From Pelotomaculum sp. (lineage in GTDB: Bacteria > Bacillota > Desulfotomaculia > Desulfotomaculales > Pelotomaculaceae): 64,000 bases of DNA. The stretch covers positions 248,001-312,000 of the forward strand of contig JAHDOA010000018.1 of assembly GCA_018435055.1 (NCBI GenBank). The letters run 5' to 3'. Positions within the stretch are counted from its first letter, which is position 1. Each line of letters opens with the position of its first letter. Positions 21,505 to 29,494 of this stretch are shown one piece after another. The notes below the pieces were generated by a model. The model had not been told where the DNA came from. It searched no databases and was given only the letters and a program-made list of their open reading frames with translations. Made by a program: the position numbers and the translations under genes.

Positions 21505-22401
21505 TTAAATCATGTTAAGTAAATTGTTTATATTCTGCTTTTTTTTAAGTACACCTGCAAAAACATCGCCGTGCCTGCTAATTCTGTTGAAGATAGTATT
21601 AATATTATAATCTTCCGGCTGAATGGAGCCTTCCTCTATTTCCTCCCAAAGCAAGGGAGTTGATAACGGCGCCCCTGGGCGGGGACGCAGGCTGTATTGA
21701 AACGCCATTGTCTTCCCCCTGCCATTTTGCAGGTAGTCGAGGTAGACTTTGCCTGCTCTTTTTTCTACTTTTCTTTCCAGGGTAACCTTGTCTGGATAAA
21801 CATTTTGCGCCAGCTCCGCGACATATTTCATGGACCTGGTGACCTTCTGCCATGAATAAACCGGCTCAAGCGGGATGAAAAGGTGCACACCGCGGGAGCC
21901 GGATGTTTTGGGAAAACATTCAATGCCAAATTCATCCAGGATCCGCTTTACCAGCAGGCTTATCTTCAGTATGTCCGCGAAGGTGGCGCCTTCCGCCGGA
22001 TCCATATCCATAACAGCGATGTCAGGGCATGTCAGGTTCTCCAGCCTGGCCAGCCAGGCGTGCATTTCAATACAGGCCTGGTTGGCCAGCCAGATCAAGG
22101 TCGCTCTGTCGTTGCAGATAATATAGTTTATTATCTTTTCAGTATGCTCTACCGGCTGCCTGATGATCCAGTCCGGCGCGTAATCGGGAATTTCCTTCTG
22201 GTAAAACGCTTCACCCGTCAGACCGTGCGGGTAGCGTTTCATTACAAAAGGCCGGTTATATAGATGCGGCAGTATGTAGGGCGCGATATCTGAATAATAC
22301 TTAACCAGGTGGGCCTTGGTCAGGCCTTCCGGCCAGATCGGCTTATCAAGGTTAGTAAGCTTGACCTCATGCCCATCCACATTTACATAAGATTCCTTCA
22401 C
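21505..22401 (-). CDS. stand-alone LigD-type polymerase (archaeo-eukaryotic primase fold)
   Basis: It matches the polymerase domain of bacterial NHEJ LigD, here as a separate 298-residue protein. It begins with the typical KLTNLDKPIWPEGLTKAHLVKYY segment. The acidic metal motif is seen as MDMDPAEG, where the family usually has DLDP, followed by KTSGSRGVHLFIPL. Such enzymes add nucleotides, often ribonucleotides, to broken ends during Ku-dependent repair. It sits alone after dprA, about 11 kb from the ligase (33406) and Ku (34657) that would be its partners. Confidence 0.92.
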   Translation of the reverse strand: MKESYVNVDGHEVKLTNLDKPIWPEGLTKAHLVKYYSDIAPYILPHLYNRPFVMKRYPHGLTGEAFYQKEIPDYAPDWIIRQPVEHTEKIINYIICNDRATLIWLANQACIEMHAWLARLENLTCPDIAVMDMDPAEGATFADILKISLLVKRILDEFGIECFPKTSGSRGVHLFIPLEPVYSWQKVTRSMKYVAELAQNVYPDKVTLERKVEKRAGKVYLDYLQNGRGKTMAFQYSLRPRPGAPLSTPLLWEEIEEGSIQPEDYNINTIFNRISRHGDVFAGVLKKKQNINNLLNMI

Positions 22402-22459
22402 CTAAAACACCCCGTTTTTAGCTTTTACAGAAATCAGCCCTGCCAAACAGATTATTTCT

Positions 22460-22557
22460 GAGACAAGGGGACGTTCCTTTTGTCTCCCTGTTAAAAGCCA
22501 TTTTGCGATGAGACAAGGGGACGTTCTTTTTGTCTCCCTGTTAAAAGCCATTTTGCC
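22460..22557. repeat. two tandem 50-bp repeats, each with a GAGACAA palindrome
   Basis: Units start at 22460 and 22510. Each has GAGACAA, then GGGGACGTTC(C/T)TT, then TTGTCTC (a 7-bp inverted pair), followed by an identical tail CCCTGTTAAAAGCCATTTTGC. The units differ by a single base in the palindrome. They lie between the LigD-type polymerase start and the plus-strand gene at 22648. Confidence 0.8.
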
Positions 22558-22647
22558 ATATCTAAAAATTATTTAGTTTCACAAACTGTAATTTTGACTT
22601 AGACCAACCCCGATGACAAATACTAATCCAGGAAGGGGTTAAACAGT

Positions 22648-23454
22648 ATGAGCAGAAAGACCATAACAAAGTTAACGCTGGATACAGCCATGGCTGTTTT
22701 ATTTATAATCCTTATTTGCGCTTACGACACAGGGCTTGTCTTCCATGAACTCGCGGGGCTGACCATCTTGGCCCTCTTTACAGTCCATATCTTTTTAAAC
22801 TGGACATGGGTTAAAAGCCTCACAAAAAACCTGTCTACATCAAAAATTAAGATAAAGCCCAAGTTGACGTATGTCCTGAATACAGTGCTGTTATTCAGTA
22901 TTGGCGCCATAATCGTTACAGGTATTATGATTTCAAAAGTTGTTTTTGACTTTGGATTAAACGGCGATACCCATATACTTGCCGCCGTGCATAAATGGCT
23001 TGCATATGCCTGCCTGGGACTGCTTGCCGTCCATATCGTGCTGAACCGGCGGTTTGTCTCAGTAACTACGCGCAAAATACTCCATGATTATAATGAAAGC
23101 AAACTATGGAAGTCAATTCAGACACTTGGAGCAGCGGCATTGATTATTTTAGTAGTGTATTCCACCGTCATGCCTGCTTCTGGCAAGAAAGCTCAGCAAT
23201 CAGCGGCAGTTAAAGACACCTTACGCAAGAATTCCGCCATGATAAATAATGAATATAAAACCAAAGATGATAATGATTACACAATTTCAAACCCACAAAG
23301 TGATCCTACAGCAACTGTCAGCCTTACGGATTATCTGAGCAATATGTTTTGTACCGGTTGCAACAAACACTGCCCTCTTTCAAACCCGCAGTGTAAAACA
23401 GGCCAGGCGCAGACGCAGGCCGCCAGAATTCAATACGAAGAGCTATACAGGTAG
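22648..23454 (+). CDS. DUF4405-like membrane protein with C-terminal cysteine motif
   Basis: A 268-residue protein with about four to five hydrophobic segments. Paired histidines in or near helices (FHELAG, VHIFLNW, AVHKWLAY, VHIVLNRRF) are the arrangement used to bind haem b in cytochrome-b561-like and DUF4405 proteins. A fifth helix near 170 is followed by a soluble tail ending in CTGCNKHCPLSNPQC, which could bind a metal or Fe-S cluster. It is the first plus-strand gene, divergent from the LigD-type polymerase, with GGAAGGGG before the ATG. A role in membrane electron transfer is inferred; the partner is unknown. Confidence 0.75.
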   Translation: MSRKTITKLTLDTAMAVLFIILICAYDTGLVFHELAGLTILALFTVHIFLNWTWVKSLTKNLSTSKIKIKPKLTYVLNTVLLFSIGAIIVTGIMISKVVFDFGLNGDTHILAAVHKWLAYACLGLLAVHIVLNRRFVSVTTRKILHDYNESKLWKSIQTLGAAALIILVVYSTVMPASGKKAQQSAAVKDTLRKNSAMINNEYKTKDDNDYTISNPQSDPTATVSLTDYLSNMFCTGCNKHCPLSNPQCKTGQAQTQAARIQYEELYR

Positions 23455-23491
23455 ACAGGGGGATAATCAGGAACTATATATCCCTTATAGC

Positions 23492-23536
23492 ATTAAAGGG
23501 TTTCTCCTGTTATCTTTAGAGGAGAAACCCTTTAAT
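23492..23536 (+). terminator. perfect 17-bp inverted repeat after the DUF4405-like gene
   Basis: ATTAAAGGGTTTCTCCT (23492-23508) and its exact complement (23520-23536) are separated by 11 bases. It lies about 40 bases after the plus-strand stop and about 110 bases before the end of the convergent methyltransferase gene. There is no T-run, so it may be a weak bidirectional terminator or a transcript-stabilising stem. Confidence 0.6.
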
Positions 23537-23643
23537 ACTATGTTAAGCAGTACCCAAAACCTTCATGATCAGACTGCCAATTTCCTCGTCTGTTGAATCA
23601 ATGCTAATAGACATTGGTTATTTCCGTACTTTTCAAATAAAAA

Positions 23644-24291
23644 CTAAATATTTTTTTGAGATCCCGCTTCCGCACTGTTCTTCTCAAAGACTATCCACAT
23701 GCCAATTGGACTATGATCGATATAATAATCAGCAATGCCGGCTTCAGCCATTACTGTACGATATTTCTCAGGTGCAGCCGCCCCGATATTTTCGCGGAGA
23801 TGTTCTGACCAATTTGGATGACGCTGCCGCATTTCCTCATCAATCTGCTTTTTTAACTCGGAGGTGCCAAACCCACCACCGATAAAGGCCATACCGCCGG
23901 GCGCCAAAACCCGGTATATCTCCCTGAAAGCCCGTGGCAGGTCTTGCCAAAAAAACACAGAACCCCTGCTTACAACAAGCTGTACCGAACCGCTTGCCAG
24001 GGGAATCTGATGCACATCCGCCAACAGTATGGATGCTCTGTTTTGCAGCTGACAGTCGTTTATATTTCTCCGGGCAATAGCCAGCATTTCCGGGTCGCTA
24101 TCCACCAGGCTGACCTTTAAATCGCTCAGCTCGGCTATGGCCAGGCCCAGATAACCGCTGCCGCAACCAAGATCCAGGCATAAACCGCTTGATATTTTGC
24201 TTTTCTCCAGAAATTGTCGGGCTATCACCGGATAAACCGGTGCAAAAAGATGGCGGGCAAGTTGGTCAAATTGTTCTGCTTTAGTGCTCAT
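23644..24291 (-). CDS. class I SAM-dependent methyltransferase
   Basis: A 215-residue cytosolic methyltransferase of the UbiE/Methyltransf_11 type. Motif I is LDLGCGSGYLGLAIAE (about 38-53), the acidic SAM-ribose residue lies in SLVDSDPEML, and the motif IV region is DVHQIPLASGSVQLVVSR. The gene follows an ABC permease by 41 bases and closes a seven-gene same-strand run, so its substrate may be linked to that transport system (inference). The substrate is not deducible. Confidence 0.85.
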   Translation of the reverse strand: MSTKAEQFDQLARHLFAPVYPVIARQFLEKSKISSGLCLDLGCGSGYLGLAIAELSDLKVSLVDSDPEMLAIARRNINDCQLQNRASILLADVHQIPLASGSVQLVVSRGSVFFWQDLPRAFREIYRVLAPGGMAFIGGGFGTSELKKQIDEEMRQRHPNWSEHLRENIGAAAPEKYRTVMAEAGIADYYIDHSPIGMWIVFEKNSAEAGSQKNI

Positions 24292-24332
24292 CTACTTTAC
24301 CTCCGTTTCTTATATAGATTGCTGCACACTAA

Positions 24333-25103
24333 TCATTCAGTCAGCTGCTGCCCGTGAGCGCCCCAGCGTTTCAATGGACGGATGATAACAAATTCCAGGC
24401 CGACAAGAATTACGAGTAGCACCATGATCCAGGCAAAAAGATGATCTGTTTCCAGATAAGCACGGGCAATGGCCACTCTTTGCCCCATTCCTTCACGAGC
24501 GCCAAGCATTTCAGCCATGATCGTCAAGCGGATTGACGAAGCCATTGCCAGCGATAACCCGGCAATCAAGCAATGCCGCATGCCCGGCAGATAAATCTTG
24601 CTGATAGTAAGCAGCCGGGGCAAACGATAGACCTGAGCCATTTGCAGTAAAGCCTGGTCAATAGACTTGAGACCTTCCGCGGTATTGGTGTGCATTACTG
24701 GAAATACCAGCAATGCCACCAGAAAGATCGTCATTTTTGTCCCCATGCCAAGCCAAACCATAGCCATGGTCACAAATATAATTGCCGGCACTGCCAGCAA
24801 AAAGCTGATCAGCGGCTGCATCAGCAATTCCAGGCGTTTTAAGCAACCAGCCAACAGGCCGCTGCACAGCCCGACAGCTATGCCAATACTTACACCCACT
24901 ATCTGGCGCTGGAAAGTAATCATCAGGTTTTCTCTTAATTCACCGCTATTATAAAGCACCGCCAGCGCTTGCAGCGTCTCAACCGGCGAAGGGACCAGCA
25001 CCTGGCTGTAGCGCATTGAAAGCGCCTGCCAGCACAGCACAAGCAAAAATACTCCGGCCAGATAGTAATATCTCTTAGTTAGCTTGGCAGTAGAATTTGG
25101 CAT
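24333..25103 (-). CDS. ABC transporter permease, nitrate/sulfonate/taurine type
   Basis: Inner-membrane permease with about six hydrophobic segments and a BPD-transport loop near EGLKSIDQALLQMAQVYRL, fitting the SsuC/TauC/NrtB group. ATG 25103 gives 256 residues. A TTG at 25121 is possible, and both overlap the end of the upstream binding-protein gene, so translation is coupled. The ligand is unknown. Confidence 0.85.
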   Translation of the reverse strand: MPNSTAKLTKRYYYLAGVFLLVLCWQALSMRYSQVLVPSPVETLQALAVLYNSGELRENLMITFQRQIVGVSIGIAVGLCSGLLAGCLKRLELLMQPLISFLLAVPAIIFVTMAMVWLGMGTKMTIFLVALLVFPVMHTNTAEGLKSIDQALLQMAQVYRLPRLLTISKIYLPGMRHCLIAGLSLAMASSIRLTIMAEMLGAREGMGQRVAIARAYLETDHLFAWIMVLLVILVGLEFVIIRPLKRWGAHGQQLTE

Positions 25104-26097
25104 CGGGTATTTTGCCGCCAAAGGCCCGGATATCCGCAGTCTGACTTAATTCCTTAAAGAATGCCTCCACCTCTGCCTGGCAGTTAACAGCGTGCTGGGG
25201 CTGCAGACGGGCGTATTTAAGAGATTGGCTTACTGCCGCGGCCTTCATGGCTGGAACATGTTTTTCAACTATGGGACCTATTTCCGCTGGATTATTGTTG
25301 ACCCATTCCGCAGTATCAATATAGGCTTTTGCGAAACCGGCCGCCTGTTCGGATGTAATCCCGCTGCCATTTACAACGATGATGCCGGCCATAGGCATAC
25401 GGGCATTTTCCTGTCCGGGCAGCTCATTCCACTCCTGAGTCAGATCCAGTACGCGGTGTAGCTGGACACCGGATTTCTGCGCGTTTAAAGTAGCTATACT
25501 GGATTGTGGTTCATTTAATACGGCATATTTTAGCTGACCGGCCGCCAAACGCGAGGAGGCTTCGGACATATCCAGATAGCTAAGCGTAAGGTCACTATCC
25601 GGATTAATGCCGTTCTTGATCAGCAGGTGGCGGAAGATCAGATCGTGAATGCCGCCTTTCCCGGACAGCGCCACTTCTTTGCCTTTTAAATCCTGTAATG
25701 ATTTAACATCAGACTCGGTGCTCATGACATAGAGCATCCCCCAGACGGTAACCATCAGCAACTGGGTATCCAGGCCTTTATTGTAAGAAAGCACGGCGTT
25801 GTTGAGCGGGGTGCTGCACAGCTGCACTTCCTTGGTGGTTATCATTGCGGTTAATTGCTCACCACCCTGCCAGGGCTTGAGGATTATATTGCTGTTTTGT
25901 TCGGCCATCCGCGCCAGGGGATATGTGACAGGGCCTGGCGCGCTACCGATAGCAAGTTTGAGGTCTTCAAGCTTGACTGTGCCTGAGGCCTGTTGCACCG
26001 GCGCGGCCGGTGATTCCTGGCCGGCTTTTTGTGCGCATCCTGAAAAGTTAAGCACCAGAGTAAAAGCTACCAATAGGACTATGAGATTTCTTTTCAC
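25075..26097 (-). CDS. ABC transporter substrate-binding lipoprotein (SsuA/NMT1-like)
   Basis: A 340-residue protein with a lipoprotein signal peptide (lipobox LNFSGC, Cys near residue 21), then a Pro/Ala linker and a type-2 periplasmic-binding fold. KGKEVALSGKGGIHDLIFRHLLIKNGI resembles SsuA/TauA/NMT1 proteins. Start is GTG at 26097 with GGAGG 9 bases upstream. It is anchored outside the membrane and passes ligand to the permease encoded next. The ligand class (sulfonate, nitrate, pyrimidine or other) cannot be told. Confidence 0.87.
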   Translation of the reverse strand: MKRNLIVLLVAFTLVLNFSGCAQKAGQESPAAPVQQASGTVKLEDLKLAIGSAPGPVTYPLARMAEQNSNIILKPWQGGEQLTAMITTKEVQLCSTPLNNAVLSYNKGLDTQLLMVTVWGMLYVMSTESDVKSLQDLKGKEVALSGKGGIHDLIFRHLLIKNGINPDSDLTLSYLDMSEASSRLAAGQLKYAVLNEPQSSIATLNAQKSGVQLHRVLDLTQEWNELPGQENARMPMAGIIVVNGSGITSEQAAGFAKAYIDTAEWVNNNPAEIGPIVEKHVPAMKAAAVSQSLKYARLQPQHAVNCQAEVEAFFKELSQTADIRAFGGKIPDAKFYCQAN

Positions 26098-26358
26098 TTT
26101 GTAAATCCTCCCATTATTGAACGTGCAATATCCTGAAAAAACATCCTGGTTACCTGAAAATTGCAGGCGTGACTTTAGTCGTTAGAGGAAGCGGGGACAC
26201 ACCTCCCTTATAGGTATTTCTGCATGCCGAGGAATGTCCCCATATGTTACGAGGAAACTTAACAAGTTAGGCGCTAAAGCGCCGTGTTAATCGAACCTAC
26301 ATGCTTGATTTTCATCCTCTGCCGGCGCCGCATAGTCTATCTTGATAAGTTGGCGTTC
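26098..26358. repeat. repeat-filled gap inside the ABC cluster
   Basis: 261 bases without a gene. It contains a GGGGACA...TGTCCCC element (26193-26241) and a TAAA-loop hairpin GGCGCTAAAGCGCC followed by an AACCTACA tail (26270-26302). It separates the ATPase gene from its binding-protein gene, so the seven-gene run may be two transcripts. Confidence 0.6.
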
Positions 26359-27078
26359 TTACATACATGCGCCTAATTTTACCGGATTAAGAGCATCTGT
26401 TAAGATTCGTTCCATTTGCCTGGCATAAGACGGCTTGCATCTTTGTTCAGGTTCAAGATAAAGATCCAGCACGATCTGGCAGGGCCGGCCCCGTACCACC
26501 ACTATCCGGTCGCTAAGTCTTACGGCCTCCTTTAGATCATGCGTGACCATGACAGTAGTGCATGCATGCCATTGTCCCAAAGAAAGCAACAGTTCCTGCA
26601 TGTCCTTTTTAAGCCTTTCATCCAAGCCGCAAAATGGCTCGTCCAACAATAGCAAGTCAGGCTCAATGGCGAAAGCTCGTCCGATGGAAACACGTTGTTT
26701 CATACCACCGCTTAATTGTCCCGGATAGTACCCGCCAAAGCCGGCCAGCCCCAGCAAGGGCAGCAGGCTTACCACGCGCCGGCGGCGCTGCCGGGAAGGC
26801 AGCCCCAAATTATACAAACCCAACTGCAGATTTTCCTCCACTGTCAACCAGGGCAACAGTCGCGGTTCCTGGAAAACGTAAGCCAGTCTCCGGCTGTTTG
26901 ATGCAACCCGTCCGGATCGGGGCTTGACAATGCCGGCCAGAATATTCAATATACTGGTCTTGCCAGTCCCTGAAGGGCCAAAGAGACAAATAAACTGCTG
27001 CCTGTCACAGTTCAGGTTAAAATGCTCAAGTACTTTTAAGCCGCCGTATTGCAATTCAATGTCATGCAGGCCAAACAT
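26359..27078 (-). CDS. ABC transporter ATP-binding protein (SsuB/TauB-like)
   Basis: A 239-residue ATPase with Walker A GPSGTGKTS (about 34-42), Q-loop FQEPRLLPW, signature LSGGMKQRVSIGRA, Walker B LLLLDEPF and H-loop VTHDLKEAVRLSDR. Its best fit is the nitrate/sulfonate/taurine importer ATPases and it should energise the permease at 24333. ATG 27078 has GGGAGGG upstream and lies 21 bases after the preceding stop. Confidence 0.9.
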   Translation of the reverse strand: MFGLHDIELQYGGLKVLEHFNLNCDRQQFICLFGPSGTGKTSILNILAGIVKPRSGRVASNSRRLAYVFQEPRLLPWLTVEENLQLGLYNLGLPSRQRRRRVVSLLPLLGLAGFGGYYPGQLSGGMKQRVSIGRAFAIEPDLLLLDEPFCGLDERLKKDMQELLLSLGQWHACTTVMVTHDLKEAVRLSDRIVVVRGRPCQIVLDLYLEPEQRCKPSYARQMERILTDALNPVKLGACM

Positions 27079-27099
27079 TTGTCGTTTTCCCTCCCAGCC

Positions 27100-27990
27100 T
27101 TAACCGTCGGAACCTTTAATTGCGTTTATAAAATCATCCCAGCCCCGCCACATTAAACTAAAATTATGTTCCGTCAGGACCTGGGGGATATCCACAGCGG
27201 TCGAAACAGGCACAAATGTTTGGAGCGCCAAGTACTCCTGTACCCGGCTGGACAGTAAATAATCCCCGATCTCAAGCAATCGAGCATCTGCTTTTTTACT
27301 CCAAACCATCACCTGGGGCATGCAGAACATCCCGTCCCGCGGCCAAAGCAAGCGGATATTTTTATTGCGTGAGACACGGGCGAAAGAAATATTGGTAATA
27401 CCCAGCGGGTACCGCCCCTCATCCACAGCGTTAACCACATTGATGGGAGCGTCGTCATAAACTAGATTCTGCCGCAAGGCAGCGAATCTTTCCGGATAAT
27501 ACGCCTGCATGAAGGCCCGGATCATTTTTGGCGCCATATGATGTTCAGCCGGCATAAGAATTTTTTCCCGCCAGCGTACATCCAGCAAGTCCGCCCATAC
27601 CTGCGGCCGCTCCTTTTCCTCAAGCACATCAGGGTTGTAAAAAATGGCAAACGGGATGATCACAAAAGGATGGAAATATCCCCTGGGATCCTCAAACCCC
27701 GCACCGGCGAGTTCCGGACGCAGAGGAAAACGGCCGGGCAGCGGACGAAAATGTTCCTCCAAATAATTCCCGGGAAACCTCAAAAAATAGTTGGCATTGC
27801 CAACCAGCAAGTCAGGCATGGCATCTATTTCTATATCTTTGCCCTGCTCATCAGCCGGCGCGCATTGGTGCTGACTTTCAACATCCAGCTTTATCCCGAG
27901 CTTTTGTTCCATCTCCCGTCCAAATTCTTTTAGCATTTCTTCAATCGCCCTGCTGATATTCAGCGGCAAGTGCACTAAAACTTTTGCCAT
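27100..27990 (-). CDS. substrate-binding-protein-like protein lacking a signal peptide
   Basis: 296 residues resembling type-2 periplasmic binding proteins of the ferric-iron/polyamine kind: a PDLLVGNANYF entry, IIPFAIFYNPDVLEEKERPQVWADLLD hinge-like stretch, and MVWSKKADARLLEIGDYLLS near the end. However, the N-terminus (MAKVLVHLPLNISRAIEEM) has no signal sequence or lipobox, so it should stay in the cytoplasm. It overlaps the ABC ATPase gene upstream by 16 bases. It may act as an intracellular ligand carrier for the ATPase/GTPase pair (inference). Confidence 0.7.
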   Translation of the reverse strand: MAKVLVHLPLNISRAIEEMLKEFGREMEQKLGIKLDVESQHQCAPADEQGKDIEIDAMPDLLVGNANYFLRFPGNYLEEHFRPLPGRFPLRPELAGAGFEDPRGYFHPFVIIPFAIFYNPDVLEEKERPQVWADLLDVRWREKILMPAEHHMAPKMIRAFMQAYYPERFAALRQNLVYDDAPINVVNAVDEGRYPLGITNISFARVSRNKNIRLLWPRDGMFCMPQVMVWSKKADARLLEIGDYLLSSRVQEYLALQTFVPVSTAVDIPQVLTEHNFSLMWRGWDDFINAIKGSDG

Positions 27991-28790
27991 AAAACCAACC
28001 TCTCCTTTTCATTGTCTTCTTCCCTGTTGTCATCCAGGCCGATGCTTTTCCCCCGGCGCAAATGCTCCCTCAGACCGGCCACCTGTTTTTCCACTCTAAC
28101 CAGGTCTTCCAGTATTTTTCGCTCCTTTGGCGTGGTCCGGCAAATCTTCTCCATTCCGCCGTTTTTCATTACTACTCTTTGTCCGGCCATCAGCATCAGC
28201 GTCGGGTCATGCGAAACCACCAGCACGATCTTCCCCTGCCCTGTCAGTATTTCCAGCGCCTGCAGGCGGTCAATGCCGGCATTCTCAATTTCATCAATCA
28301 ATACAACCGGCGCGTTGCTGATTATGGCAACATCCGCGACCATCAACGCCCGGGACTGCCCGCCGCTCAGCTGCGTCAAGTTCGTCGAAAAAGTTACCGG
28401 TTCGCCAGACAAATGGTTGGTTATGGCCAGCACTTCCTCAATTGTTCGGGCAGGCTCCCGGATGCCCCTCACCTGAGCATGCATTAACAGGAACTCTTCG
28501 ATAGACATATCGATCACGAAATTCATATTTTGCGATACCTGGGCAATCAAGTAACGCAAAGATCTTTTATCTTTATTCTTATTTACCGGCTGATTGTTGA
28601 TTAAGACGCTCCTGCCGGTCAATGTTTCTTCCTCGGCATACTGCTCGATATCGGATATTAATTGTGTTTTGCCGGAACCGGTCGGCCCGACTGCCGCCAG
28701 CACTTCACCAGCTGCAATTTCAAGCCTTTGAACCTTCTCCGGCATGCCGTTTTTATCCAGACCGCCCAGAATAGTGATTTTATCCAGCAT
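27975..28790 (-). CDS. ABC-type ATPase without its own permease
   Basis: 271 residues. Walker A is GPTGSGKTQLISD, followed by a signature TQLSGGQSRALMVADVA, Walker B VVLIDEIENAG and a switch His in VSHDP. The C-terminal 50 residues are charged and probably helical (VEKQVAGLREHLRRGKS). No permease is paired with it: its immediate partners are a GTPase (sharing one base, TAATG) and a signal-less binding-like protein. It is more like a soluble maturation-type ABC ATPase than an importer subunit. The function is unknown. Confidence 0.72.
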   Translation of the reverse strand: MLDKITILGGLDKNGMPEKVQRLEIAAGEVLAAVGPTGSGKTQLISDIEQYAEEETLTGRSVLINNQPVNKNKDKRSLRYLIAQVSQNMNFVIDMSIEEFLLMHAQVRGIREPARTIEEVLAITNHLSGEPVTFSTNLTQLSGGQSRALMVADVAIISNAPVVLIDEIENAGIDRLQALEILTGQGKIVLVVSHDPTLMLMAGQRVVMKNGGMEKICRTTPKERKILEDLVRVEKQVAGLREHLRRGKSIGLDDNREEDNEKERLVLWQKF

Positions 28791-29485
28791 TAATTACCTC
28801 TCCCAAAATCCACTTTTTTTATAATTCCCATCTGGTGGCTTTTGCCAATAATGGTTTCCCCGGCGCAGTAAGAACAGCTGGCCGCCGGCATAGGGTTTCT
28901 CAGCTCTCTGCCGCTGATGCCCTCAAGCGGCCTGCAGTTCAAAATCTCATTCTTCAACGCCAGCGCCCCCTGGCCTGTCAGCCCGTTAAAATCTAAAATG
29001 CGGGCCTGCGGGTTCTCCATTTCGACCTTATAGCGAAACACCTCCCGCTCAGCCTGGGAAACAATATCACCCTTGGTAATAACCACAATATCCGCTGAGC
29101 TTAACATCGGCCCCACTTTCCTGGGAGTATCGACACCAACCAAATTGTCGATGACGCAAACAGACAGGCAGTCATATACTGCCGGCGCACAGCGGTGACA
29201 TAGTCCCGCAGTTTCCAAAACCAACACATCCGCTTTCTGGCCCTGGGCCCAGGTTTCAATTTCCTCCAGGTTGGCCACATAAAAATGGTCCGGGCAAATA
29301 TAGTCACTGAGACCCACAGCCACCGGTATGCCAAGCCGGCTGTATCTCGCATCATCTGAAGTCTGCAGGCAGTCAATTTTACAAGCTGCAACCGCAAGAT
29401 TGCTTCTTAACAGATGACGGATGGTGTGCACCATTACCGATGTCTTGCCCGACGAAGGCGTCCCGGCGACAATAACAAAACGCAT
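28790..29485 (-). CDS. CobW/HypB/UreG-like GTPase
   Basis: A SIMIBI-class P-loop protein. Walker A GTPSSGKTS is at the N-terminus, the second acidic motif is VLVLETAGLCHRCAP with a Cys-x-x-Cys pair, the base-specificity motif is TKGD, and a second C-x-x-C (SCSYC) precedes the C-terminal segment. Such GTPases usually deliver metals (Ni, Co, Zn) to enzymes, and the cysteine pairs suggest metal handling. ATG 29485 gives about 231 residues; an upstream GTG at 29494 is possible. The gene overlaps the next ABC ATPase by one base. The target enzyme is unknown. Confidence 0.75.
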   Translation of the reverse strand: MRFVIVAGTPSSGKTSVMVHTIRHLLRSNLAVAACKIDCLQTSDDARYSRLGIPVAVGLSDYICPDHFYVANLEEIETWAQGQKADVLVLETAGLCHRCAPAVYDCLSVCVIDNLVGVDTPRKVGPMLSSADIVVITKGDIVSQAEREVFRYKVEMENPQARILDFNGLTGQGALALKNEILNCRPLEGISGRELRNPMPAASCSYCAGETIIGKSHQMGIIKKVDFGRGN

Positions 29486-29494
29486 CTTCAACAC

